Assembly: GCA_036567945.1 (NCBI GenBank)
Contig: DATCTM010000069.1
Coordinates: forward strand, 1-5,500
Direction: 5' to 3'
Length of the DNA stretch: 5,500 nt
From: BRH-c54 sp036567945
GTDB lineage: Bacteria; Bacteroidota; Bacteroidia; Flavobacteriales_E; Vicingaceae
Shown here: positions 1 through 5,317 of the stretch, one piece after another
Layout of the letters: the number at the start of each line of letters is the position of its first letter
Position numbering within the stretch: position 1 is the stretch's first letter
Translations under genes and position numbers: made by a program
Notes under the pieces: model-generated
Seen by the model: the letters and a program-made list of their open reading frames with translations, nothing else
Told to the model about the DNA's origin: nothing
Database searches by the model: none

Positions 1-16
1 GTATCAAAACCATAGT

Positions 17-604
17 ATGTTTACAGGAATTATAGAAGATTTAGGGCAAATTGTTAGTATTGAAAAAGAAGGCAACAACATCCATTTTTCGGTTAAAAGT
101 GCATTAACAAAAGAACTTAAAATTGACCAAAGTGTTTCTCATAATGGTGTTTGCTTAACCGTTATTAATATTAAAGATGATGTTTACACCGTTACCGCCA
201 TTAAAGAAACCTTAGCCAAAACCAACTTAGGAGACTTAACCATAGGCAGCTTAGTTAATTTAGAAAGAGCAATGGCAGCAAGCAGCAGATTTGACGGGCA
301 CATTGTTCAGGGACATGTTGACCAAACAGGTATTTGTAAGTTTATTAAAGAAGAAAATGGCAGCTGGATGTTTACCATTACCCACGAAGCAAAAGACCAC
401 ATTACTGTAGAAAAAGGTTCTATTACCATAAATGGTGTGAGCTTAACTGTTGTAGATGCTCAACGCGCACAATTTTCTGTTTGTATTATTCCCTATACGT
501 TTGAGCATACCACTTTTAAAACTCTAAAAGCCGGCAATACCGTAAACCTTGAGTTTGATATTATTGGCAAATATGTAGAAAGATTATTGGCTTACAGGAA
601 GTAA
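17..604 (+). CDS. ribE: Riboflavin synthase (alpha chain)
   Basis: This cytoplasmic enzyme makes riboflavin by dismutating two molecules of 6,7-dimethyl-8-ribityllumazine, the last step of vitamin B2 synthesis. The 195-residue length is normal for the family, whose members are two tandem lumazine-binding barrels. The start MFTGIIE is the family signature. Barrel 1 (about residues 1-88) has HNGVCLTV and ETLAKTNLG, and a DGHIVQGHVD segment opens barrel 2, which repeats the pattern with INGVSLTVV and IIPYTFEHTTF. The C-terminal NLEFDIIGKYVERLL is the usual trimer-forming helix region. The start at 17 is fixed by MFTGIIE, although the frame stays open to the window edge. The gene is intact, looks like chromosomal backbone, and has no functional tie to the restriction genes downstream. 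The symbol follows common use in this phylum; the same enzyme is called ribC in some species. Confidence 0.96.
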   Translation: MFTGIIEDLGQIVSIEKEGNNIHFSVKSALTKELKIDQSVSHNGVCLTVINIKDDVYTVTAIKETLAKTNLGDLTIGSLVNLERAMAASSRFDGHIVQGHVDQTGICKFIKEENGSWMFTITHEAKDHITVEKGSITINGVSLTVVDAQRAQFSVCIIPYTFEHTTFKTLKAGNTVNLEFDIIGKYVERLLAYRK

Positions 605-632
605 GTTTTTTATATATTTACAAAAAACATAA

Positions 633-695
633 ATACCCCAAAAGGTGTATATATCTACCCAAAATTAGTTAGACATGTATACCAAAGGTGTACAT
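633..695 (+). repeat. Two tandem small hairpins sharing an ACC-A(n)-GGTGTA core
   Basis: The first hairpin (633-650) pairs ATACCCC with GGTGTAT around an AAAA loop, with one mismatch. The second (675-695) pairs ATGTATACC with GGTGTACAT around an AAA loop, with one G-T wobble. Both contain the motif AAGGTGTAyAT (642-652 and 685-695), and an inverted copy of that motif lies at 5290-5300. The first hairpin also overlaps GGTGTATATATCTACC (644-659), itself a 12/16 palindrome. They could act as weak transcript ends for ribE, as protein-binding sites, or as remnants of a repeat element. No T run follows either stem. Confidence 0.4.
642..672 (+). repeat. Outer inverted repeat, left copy
   Basis: This 31-base segment matches the reverse complement of 5270-5300 without gaps at about 22 of 31 positions. 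The matches include an exact 11-base block (AAGGTGTATAT) and an exact 7-base block (AAAATTA). It lies outside the inner inverted repeat. The A/T-rich composition makes some of this similarity cheap, so the confidence is moderate. Confidence 0.4.
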
Positions 696-717
696 ATACA
701 CAAGTTGTACGCAAGCT
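695..717 (+). repeat. Inner inverted repeat, left copy
   Basis: This 23-base segment matches the reverse complement of 5025-5048 with one mismatch and one inserted base; the shared core is GTTGTACGC. The two copies face each other across about 4.3 kb that contains the whole restriction-modification operon and neither neighbouring gene. Such symmetry is what the borders of a mobile or once-mobile segment would show, although two copies of a dispersed repeat would look the same. Confidence 0.7.
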
Positions 718-733
718 GAAAAAGCCACCACAC

Positions 734-796
734 GGGCAAGCACATTTGGTTTTTCCGACACACAAAACAACGCTAAAAAACCAAAAGAGCTTGCCC
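734..796 (+). repeat. Long hairpin (21-bp stem) just inside the left border
   Basis: The left arm 734-754 starts GGGCAAGC and ends TTTGGTTTTT. It matches the reverse complement of the right arm 776-796 at 19 of 21 positions, with a 21-base loop at 755-775. Short CACCAC-type sequences flank both arms as direct copies. There is no T run after the right arm, so a simple intrinsic terminator is not supported. A recombination hairpin or a dispersed palindromic repeat fits better. Confidence 0.65.
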
Positions 797-856
797 TTCA
801 CCACCACCCAGAAATAAAAATCATTAGAACTTGATGCAAAAACAGAAAATTAATTT

Positions 857-864
857 TACATTTG
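857..864 (+). promoter_or_regulatory. Candidate Bacteroidota -7 promoter element for the operon
   Basis: TACATTTG matches the known Bacteroidota consensus TAnnTTTG exactly and lies 40 bases before the regulator ATG. The nearest upstream TTG (831-833) is 23 bases away, longer than the usual spacing to the -33 element, which weakens the call. Transcription from here would begin near the palindrome at 876-891, a suitable place for repression. Confidence 0.4.
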
Positions 865-875
865 CTGAAAATAGG

Positions 876-891
876 TCAAATCATAATTTGA
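876..891 (+). promoter_or_regulatory. Palindromic candidate operator for the XRE regulator
   Basis: TCAAATCATAATTTGA is a 16-base palindrome with perfect 6-base arms (TCAAAT / ATTTGA) and 14 of 16 positions symmetric overall. It ends 13 bases before the regulator ATG and starts 11 bases after the promoter-like element. Controller proteins of restriction-modification systems are dimeric helix-turn-helix proteins that bind palindromes at this kind of position and set their own level. Binding by the adjacent gene product is an inference. Confidence 0.5.
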
Positions 892-904
892 TTAAATTAT
901 AAAA

Positions 905-1237
905 ATGGCAAGTTTCGGACATTACATAAAAAGAGAAAGGGAAAGACGAGAATGGACACAAACTGAATTCGGTGCGAAAATCGGAATTAACACAAGTGCC
1001 ATTAGTCGAATTGAAAACGGAAGTCAAAAATTTAGCAAATCGAAACTGAAAATATTGGCTGAACTATTTAAAACTGATATACAGAGCGTTACGGATTTAT
1101 TTTTTGCAGACAAATTTGCAAGAGAAGCTTTTAAGTATAAATGTTCAGATTCCATTTTTACAGTAGCAGAAGACACAGCAAATTATTTAAGAAATACTAA
1201 TTCCAAGCAAGGAACATTCAATTTTGAAAATGAGTAA
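905..1237 (+). CDS. XRE-family helix-turn-helix regulator (controller-like protein)
   Basis: This 110-residue protein is a probable dimeric DNA-binding regulator of the operon. A helix-turn-helix domain of the XRE/Cro type spans about residues 6-61: FGHYIKRERERREWTQTEFG supplies helices 1-2, and INTSAISRIENGSQ the turn and recognition helix. The tail (62-110, beginning DLFFADKFAREAF) is charged, probably helical, and has no recognised function. It is the first gene of the run and overlaps the first methyltransferase by 8 bases (ATGAGTAA holds both the start and the stop), so translation is probably coupled. Controller proteins usually precede or govern the endonuclease gene to delay it; here the gene leads the methyltransferases too, so it would regulate all five. 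The ATG at 905 follows the palindrome and puts the whole domain in frame. The specific controller role is inferred from context. Confidence 0.85.
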   Translation: MASFGHYIKRERERREWTQTEFGAKIGINTSAISRIENGSQKFSKSKLKILAELFKTDIQSVTDLFFADKFAREAFKYKCSDSIFTVAEDTANYLRNTNSKQGTFNFENE

Positions 1238-2300
1238 AAAATTAACAGCAATAGATTTGTTTTCAGGATGCGGAGGATTTTCTTATGGATTCCAACAAGC
1301 AGGATTTCACGTTATTTTAGGAGTTGATAACACAGAAATTGCACTAAGGACATTTGAAAAGAATCACGACAATTCAAAAGCATTATTACTAGACTTACAT
1401 AAAGAGTCGGCAATAGATACAATAATTAAAGAATCAAAAGGTAAAGAAATAGACGTAATTATTGCTGGTCCACCTTGTCAAGGTTTTTCCTTAACAGGTT
1501 CTAGGAAAGAAAATGACGAAAGAAATTCATTATTCTATGCAGTTTTCCGTTTAGCAGAAAAGACCAACCCTAAAGCTATAATTATTGAAAACGTACCCGG
1601 TTTATTAACTCTTTATGGTGGTAAAGCAAAAAAAGAGATTATAGAACTATGTAACAAAATGGGCTATAACTGTAATCCTAAACTACTTTACGCTCCAGAC
1701 TATGGCGTTCCTCAAATTAGAAAAAGAGTGTTTTTTGTCGCATTGAGAAAAGATTTAGGAATGTTTGAATTCCCCGAACCAACACATACACCTGAAAAAT
1801 ATGTTGGCTGTAAGGATGCTATTGGAGATTTACCTGATTTGGTATCTGACCTGGGAGAGGAAAAATTAAGCTACGACAAAAATCCGTTTAGCGATTACCA
1901 AAAGATAATGAGGAATGGCAACAAAGTACTTTTCAATCATTTGGGTACTCAACATACAGAACACGTAATTAATGTTATTTCGCAAGTTCCTGAAGGCGGA
2001 AATCATAAAGATTTACCGCCAGGAGTTGGAGATTCACGAAAATTCAATGAAGCTTGGACACGATATCACAGTGAAAGACCTTCAAAAACAATTGACACTG
2101 GACACAGAAACCACTTTCATTACAAATGGAACAGAGTTCCAAGTGTAAGAGAAAACGCAAGGTTACAATCATTCCCTGACAATTTTGTTTTTCTTGGAAA
2201 TAAAACACAACAATATCGTCAAGTAGGTAATGCTGTACCTCCAATACTTGGAGAAATTTTAGGTAAACAACTTTTAAACTATTTACAAAATGAAGATTAA
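1230..2300 (+). CDS. DNA (cytosine-5) methyltransferase, first of two
   Basis: This enzyme transfers a methyl group from S-adenosylmethionine to carbon 5 of cytosine in a specific sequence, protecting host DNA from the partner endonuclease. Counting from the ATG at 1230 (356 residues), the family motifs are all present and in order: motif I DLFSGCGGFSYGF (9-21, cofactor), motif IV GPPCQGFS with catalytic Cys83, motif VI ENV (120-122), motif VIII QIRKRVF (162-168), RPSKTIDT (283-290), motif IX RENARLQSFPD (307-317) and motif X GNAVPP (333-338). The region between about 180 and 280 is the variable target-recognition domain, so the site cannot be read by eye. A TTG at 1224 would add two residues; the ATG is preferred. 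It overlaps the genes before and after by 8 and 11 bases. All catalytic residues are present. Confidence 0.95.
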   Translation: MSKKLTAIDLFSGCGGFSYGFQQAGFHVILGVDNTEIALRTFEKNHDNSKALLLDLHKESAIDTIIKESKGKEIDVIIAGPPCQGFSLTGSRKENDERNSLFYAVFRLAEKTNPKAIIIENVPGLLTLYGGKAKKEIIELCNKMGYNCNPKLLYAPDYGVPQIRKRVFFVALRKDLGMFEFPEPTHTPEKYVGCKDAIGDLPDLVSDLGEEKLSYDKNPFSDYQKIMRNGNKVLFNHLGTQHTEHVINVISQVPEGGNHKDLPPGVGDSRKFNEAWTRYHSERPSKTIDTGHRNHFHYKWNRVPSVRENARLQSFPDNFVFLGNKTQQYRQVGNAVPPILGEILGKQLLNYLQNED

Positions 2301-3528
2301 CTTAATTGACTTATTTGCAGGTTGTGGTGGTTTAACAGATGGATTTTTGCAAACTGGAAAGTATAATACTTTGGCAGCAGTCGATTGGGAATTTCCAACT
2401 GTTGCAACTCTCAAAAATCGACTTGAAAATAAATGGAAATATGATTTGAACAAAAACAACATTATTCATTTTGATATTCAACGTACAGAAGAATTAATAA
2501 ATGGATTTAATGATTCAGTTTACGGTTCCAGTGTTGGTCTTGATGAATTAGTTGGCACAAATCAAGTTGATTTAATTGTTGGTGGTCCACCTTGTCAAGC
2601 CTACTCTATTGCAGGAAGAGTTAGAGATGAAAACGGAATGCAAGACGATTATCGTAATTTCCTATTTGAGAGCTACGTGAAACTTGTAAATCATTATCAA
2701 CCAAAAGCTTTTGTCTTTGAAAATGTTGAAGGAATATTATCCGCAAAGCCAGGAGGAATTTCAATTGTAAAGAGAATAAAAAAGGCGTTCAATGAAATTG
2801 GGTATGAAATCACAGACAATTTGAGAAGTAATGCCCTTTTTGATACTTCATATTATAATGTTCCTCAAAAAAGAAAAAGGGTAATCATTTTTGGTGTGCC
2901 AAAAAACAAAGAAAGTAGAACTAAAATCAATTCTTTCTACTCAATTATGAAATCAAAAGCCAGTACTGAACCCTTAAATTCAAAGACTGCATTTGAGTAT
3001 TTACCAAAAATATTTCCTGACCCTAAAAACCCAAAGCATTCACATACTGTAAAACTTAATGGCATTCCTCTTCCAAAGAATCACGAACCAAGAATGCACA
3101 GTGAAAGAGATATTAACATATTTAAGTTACTTGCTGAAGATATTAAGAGTGGAAGAGAAATGTACACTTCAAGCAAGGCACTGATAGAGTTATACAAACA
3201 AAAAACAGGTAAAGATTCAACCTTTCACAAATACCACGTAATTAGGGAAGATAAACCAAGTAATACGATTCCTGCTCATTTATACAAAGACGGTTTACGT
3301 CATATTCACCCTGATCCAAATCAGGCACGTTCAATAACAGTACGAGAAGCTGCTAGACTGCAAACTTTTGATGATGATTTTGAATTTTTAGGATCAAGAG
3401 GCGACCAGTATAAAATGATTGGAAATGCCGTACCACCTAAATTCTCTAAATTGATAGCAGAAACTGTTATTGAAATTTTAAATGAAAAAACTAAATCAAT
3501 AGAACTATGCCAGACATTACACTTTTAA
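2290..3528 (+). CDS. DNA (cytosine-5) methyltransferase, second of two
   Basis: This is a second complete C5 methyltransferase of 412 residues. Motif I is DLFAGCGGLTDGF (7-19), motif IV GGPPCQAYS with catalytic Cys102, motif VI ENV (144-146), motif VIII QKRKRV (193-198), motif IX starts REAARLQTF (352-360), and motif X is GNAVPP (378-383). It differs from its neighbour in length, in the spacing between motifs I and IV (an insert of about 20 residues) and in the long variable region (about 205-320). It is therefore not a recent tandem duplicate and should have its own target or strand. Paired C5 enzymes are known in systems with asymmetric sites, where each methylates one strand; that role here is inferred. 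It overlaps the previous gene by 11 bases and the next by 22. Confidence 0.95.
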   Translation: MKINLIDLFAGCGGLTDGFLQTGKYNTLAAVDWEFPTVATLKNRLENKWKYDLNKNNIIHFDIQRTEELINGFNDSVYGSSVGLDELVGTNQVDLIVGGPPCQAYSIAGRVRDENGMQDDYRNFLFESYVKLVNHYQPKAFVFENVEGILSAKPGGISIVKRIKKAFNEIGYEITDNLRSNALFDTSYYNVPQKRKRVIIFGVPKNKESRTKINSFYSIMKSKASTEPLNSKTAFEYLPKIFPDPKNPKHSHTVKLNGIPLPKNHEPRMHSERDINIFKLLAEDIKSGREMYTSSKALIELYKQKTGKDSTFHKYHVIREDKPSNTIPAHLYKDGLRHIHPDPNQARSITVREAARLQTFDDDFEFLGSRGDQYKMIGNAVPPKFSKLIAETVIEILNEKTKSIELCQTLHF

Positions 3529-3926
3529 CAAAAACAGGTAGAATGCACAATACAGGAGGTCTGAATTGGGGCTCAAATGCATTAAATCATACAAGGCCTT
3601 ACGATTCATATATTCCAATTCATATTGGTACTATACGTGCAAATCCTGGTCTTTTTGATAGAAAACCCGCACAACAAGTAATAATGAATTTTCATTGGGA
3701 TGATGGAACAATTATGCAAGGAATCTTTGGAGGAAATGGTCCAGACGGTTACCCCAAACAATTAGAATCAAAACCTAGCAAGGATGTTTTAGGAATATAC
3801 CTGAGGAATCGTTTAGGATTACCTGCCACAAGAAGAATCTCATTACAAGACCTTTTGAATTATGGTAGAACAACTGTGACAATTCAAAGAATTGACAATA
3901 CAAATTATAGTTTAAACTTTAGCTAA
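3507..3926 (+). CDS. Standalone B3-like DNA-binding protein resembling the NgoFVII/BfiI restriction enzyme C-terminal domain
   Basis: From memory of the family, this 139-residue protein matches the DNA-recognition domain found at the C-terminus of NgoFVII-type restriction enzymes, which share a phospholipase-D-like nuclease and a B3-like recognition fold with BfiI. Recognisable points are TGRMHNTGGLNWG (10-22), the YIPI strand (35-38), a DDGT turn (65-68), the segment LGIYLRNRLGL (95-105) and an ending DLLNYGRTTVTIQRID followed by YSLNFS. No nuclease domain is present: there is no HxK motif of the phospholipase-D type, and the upstream DNA is methyltransferase code, so the catalytic half is cleanly absent. 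The start at 3507 keeps ITLLTKTG, which belongs to the conserved region; the later ATG at 3543 would lose it. It sits 1 base before the HNH gene and probably supplies sequence recognition to it, or is a surviving half of a lost enzyme. Confidence 0.75.
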   Translation: MPDITLLTKTGRMHNTGGLNWGSNALNHTRPYDSYIPIHIGTIRANPGLFDRKPAQQVIMNFHWDDGTIMQGIFGGNGPDGYPKQLESKPSKDVLGIYLRNRLGLPATRRISLQDLLNYGRTTVTIQRIDNTNYSLNFS

Positions 3927-3927
3927 T

Positions 3928-4935
3928 ATGTATTACATCAAAAAACTAAAATTTCAAGAACTTGGCAGCCCAAAACCTGACGGAAAAGTTGCTAGAGGAA
4001 GATATATGTTAATATCTAAAAACAATGAAGGATTCTTTCCTCCACTTTCAACAACTGAATTAAATGATGCAATTTTATTACCAATTGTGCCTCCGAATTC
4101 AAACGAGAAGGTATACTGCACTTTTGTCTATCATAACGATAAATTTCACGGAAGTAGCGCGAAACAACCAAGAGATGAGTTTAGACTGTATCTAAACACG
4201 AAAATCGACCCTGAACGCTCATTCTTTAGGCCTGATGATATTGTAGTCTTTGAAAAAATTCAAACAGAAGACTTAACTAATCTATATAAAATGCACCGTT
4301 TCAATTCTGCAAGTGAGCATTATTCGTTATTAGATAAGATTGTAGAGAATTCAGAACAACGAGGTGGTCACGCAACCTATCACGAAAAGTTAGAGTTCAT
4401 TTCAGAATATCAAGTTTCAGATTTAGAGTATTTGGAAACGGTTATTCCCGATGAAGTTAAAAAGGATGCTGAAAAAAGACAGAATCAAGTAAAAGAAGAA
4501 TCTGTAACCGAAATTGAAGAAACAAAAGGAGCTAATCTTTTCAACTCTGTAAGTTTTAGAGATTTTGTATTGCTAGGTTATGGAAATAAGTGTGCTATCA
4601 CTGGAGAAGCAATTTTTTATAAAAAACTAATAAATCTTGAGGCAGCACATATAAAACCCAAATCACACTCTGGGTCGTTTCTACCTTGTAATGGAATAGC
4701 TATGTCAAGAGATATGCACTGGGCTTTTGACAGAGGAATGTTTACAATTGACGAAGAATATCGGGTAAATGTTCACACAGATGTAAAAGATACCTTATTA
4801 GCTAAATATGACAAACAACAAATAACTTTACCTGTTGAAGATTTTTTTAAACCTGAAAAAGCATTTTTAAATTACCATAAAGACAATATTTTCGGACTTT
4901 TTAAATATGCAGGTGTAATGAGAAGTCCTGATTAA
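3928..4935 (+). CDS. HNH endonuclease with an N-terminal EcoRII-N/B3-like domain; probable restriction enzyme
   Basis: This 335-residue protein is the probable DNA-cutting subunit of the system. The C-terminal part (about 205-290) is an HNH nuclease of the HNH_2 type: CAITG (222-226), then EAAHIKP with His241, Asn255 in CNGIAMS, and His264 in DMHWAFDRG. All three core residues are present. The N-terminal part (about 1-126) resembles the B3-like effector domain of EcoRII: GRYMLISK, a YCTFVYHNDKFHG strand pair, PRDEFRLYL (81-89) and PDDIVVFEKI (102-111). A charged linker, probably helical and partly coiled coil (about 135-200), joins the two. The domain match is by pattern and weaker than the HNH call. 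It is the last gene of the run, starting 1 base after the B3 protein stop. No signal peptide or membrane segment is seen. Confidence 0.85.
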   Translation: MYYIKKLKFQELGSPKPDGKVARGRYMLISKNNEGFFPPLSTTELNDAILLPIVPPNSNEKVYCTFVYHNDKFHGSSAKQPRDEFRLYLNTKIDPERSFFRPDDIVVFEKIQTEDLTNLYKMHRFNSASEHYSLLDKIVENSEQRGGHATYHEKLEFISEYQVSDLEYLETVIPDEVKKDAEKRQNQVKEESVTEIEETKGANLFNSVSFRDFVLLGYGNKCAITGEAIFYKKLINLEAAHIKPKSHSGSFLPCNGIAMSRDMHWAFDRGMFTIDEEYRVNVHTDVKDTLLAKYDKQQITLPVEDFFKPEKAFLNYHKDNIFGLFKYAGVMRSPD

Positions 4936-5024
4936 GCCAACGCAAAGTTCAAGCACACTGCAATCCTCGTTCCTGCGGTTGCAAAGAGCTTTCACGCCAA
5001 CGCTAACGAACTGAAAGAAAAGAA

Positions 5025-5048
5025 AGCTAGCGTACAACATTGTGTATA
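5025..5048 (-). repeat. Inner inverted repeat, right copy
   Basis: This is the partner of 695-717: its reverse complement matches with one mismatch and one extra base. Its last seven bases (5042-5048) are also the beginning of the left arm of the large palindrome at 5042-5151. The border sequence and the palindrome therefore look like parts of one element, only one end of which is present at the left border. Confidence 0.7.
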
Positions 5049-5151
5049 AATAATAGCGGAAATAGTGCTAAAACGAAAGTATAAACATAAAAATTAAGGT
5101 CAGTGCTAAACTGAAAAGTTAGTGAGTAAAAATCCGCTACTACTCATACAC
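5042..5151 (+). repeat. Large imperfect palindrome, 19-bp arms around a 72-base centre
   Basis: The left arm 5042-5060 (GTGTAT...TAGCGGA) and right arm 5133-5151 (TCCGCTA...ATACAC) are complementary at 16 of 19 positions. The 72-base centre carries a direct repeat, AGTGCTAAA, at 5064-5072 and 5102-5110. The sequence continues as GAGACCGTTACAACAACA. Hairpin elements of this style are common between Bacteroidota genes, and the shape recalls folded recombination sites such as integron attC, but no consensus core sites could be matched. It could also form a transcript-end structure for the operon. Confidence 0.6.
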
Positions 5152-5269
5152 GAGACCGTTACAACAACACCCTACTTCCAACTACTTCTATCAAATATTA
5201 ACACAACAACTGTATTAACGTTGGGTTGTTAATTGTTTCATCATTAATAGCATGTTGGGGGCTATATAT

Positions 5270-5300
5270 CTACTTAATTTTAGCAGTTAATATACACCTT
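5270..5300 (-). repeat. Outer inverted repeat, right copy
   Basis: This is the partner of 642-672, with about 22 of 31 positions matching on the reverse complement, including AAGGTGTATAT read on the minus strand (5290-5300). An 11-base direct copy TATATATCTAC is also shared between 648-658 and 5263-5273, because the motif is itself partly palindromic. It ends 17 bases before the next gene, so it may double as a regulatory site for that gene. Confidence 0.4.
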
Positions 5301-5317
5301 GTGAATTTAAAACTGTT

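Larger units (their letters stand above)
605..904. other. Non-coding junction between ribE and the restriction-modification operon
   Basis: No convincing coding sequence is seen here. The stretch holds, in order: an A/T-rich stretch after the ribE stop; two small related hairpins (633-650 and 675-695); the left copies of two inverted repeats whose partners lie beyond the operon (642-672 and 695-717); a long hairpin (734-796); a promoter-like element (857-864); and a palindromic candidate operator (876-891). No classic terminator (GC-rich stem followed by a T run) follows ribE. The density of repeats suggests the edge of an inserted segment. Confidence 0.8.
4936..5317. other. Non-coding stretch after the operon
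   Basis: No coding sequence is supported here. It contains two copies of GCCAACGC (4936-4943 and 4996-5003), a weak 7-bp hairpin with an 11-base loop (4959-4983), the right inner inverted repeat (5025-5048), a large imperfect palindrome (5042-5151), a short AACAAC/GTTGTT inverted pair (5205-5230) and the right outer repeat (5270-5300). Two 9-base words, AAAGAGCTT and CAACGCTAA, also occur in the left junction (784-792 and 768-776), in the opposite order. No T-run terminator and no exact TAnnTTTG promoter were seen. Confidence 0.75.

Noticed and set aside
1..15. Five codons (V S K P stop) that could be the tail of an upstream gene
   Set aside because: The stop two bases before ribE is suggestive, but four residues cannot support a gene call.
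605..904. CRISPR array or tRNA gene in the repeat-rich junction
   Set aside because: The repeats are few, irregular and palindromic with no even spacers, and no cloverleaf could be drawn.
1224..1229. TTG start adding two residues to the first methyltransferase
   Set aside because: The ATG at 1230 is in frame six bases later, and the 8-base overlap with the regulator is a typical coupled arrangement.
2044..2244. A 66-codon open frame on the minus strand
   Set aside because: It lies inside the conserved C-terminal motifs of the first methyltransferase and its translation resembles no family; it is a shadow of the real gene.
4959..4983. Hairpin after the HNH gene as a terminator
   Set aside because: The stem is only 7 bp with a wobble, the loop is 11 bases and no T run follows.
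5025..5165. Integron attC site and gene cassette
   Set aside because: The folded shape is similar, but the RYYYAAC and GTTRRRY core sites could not be matched at the expected ends and no integrase is present.
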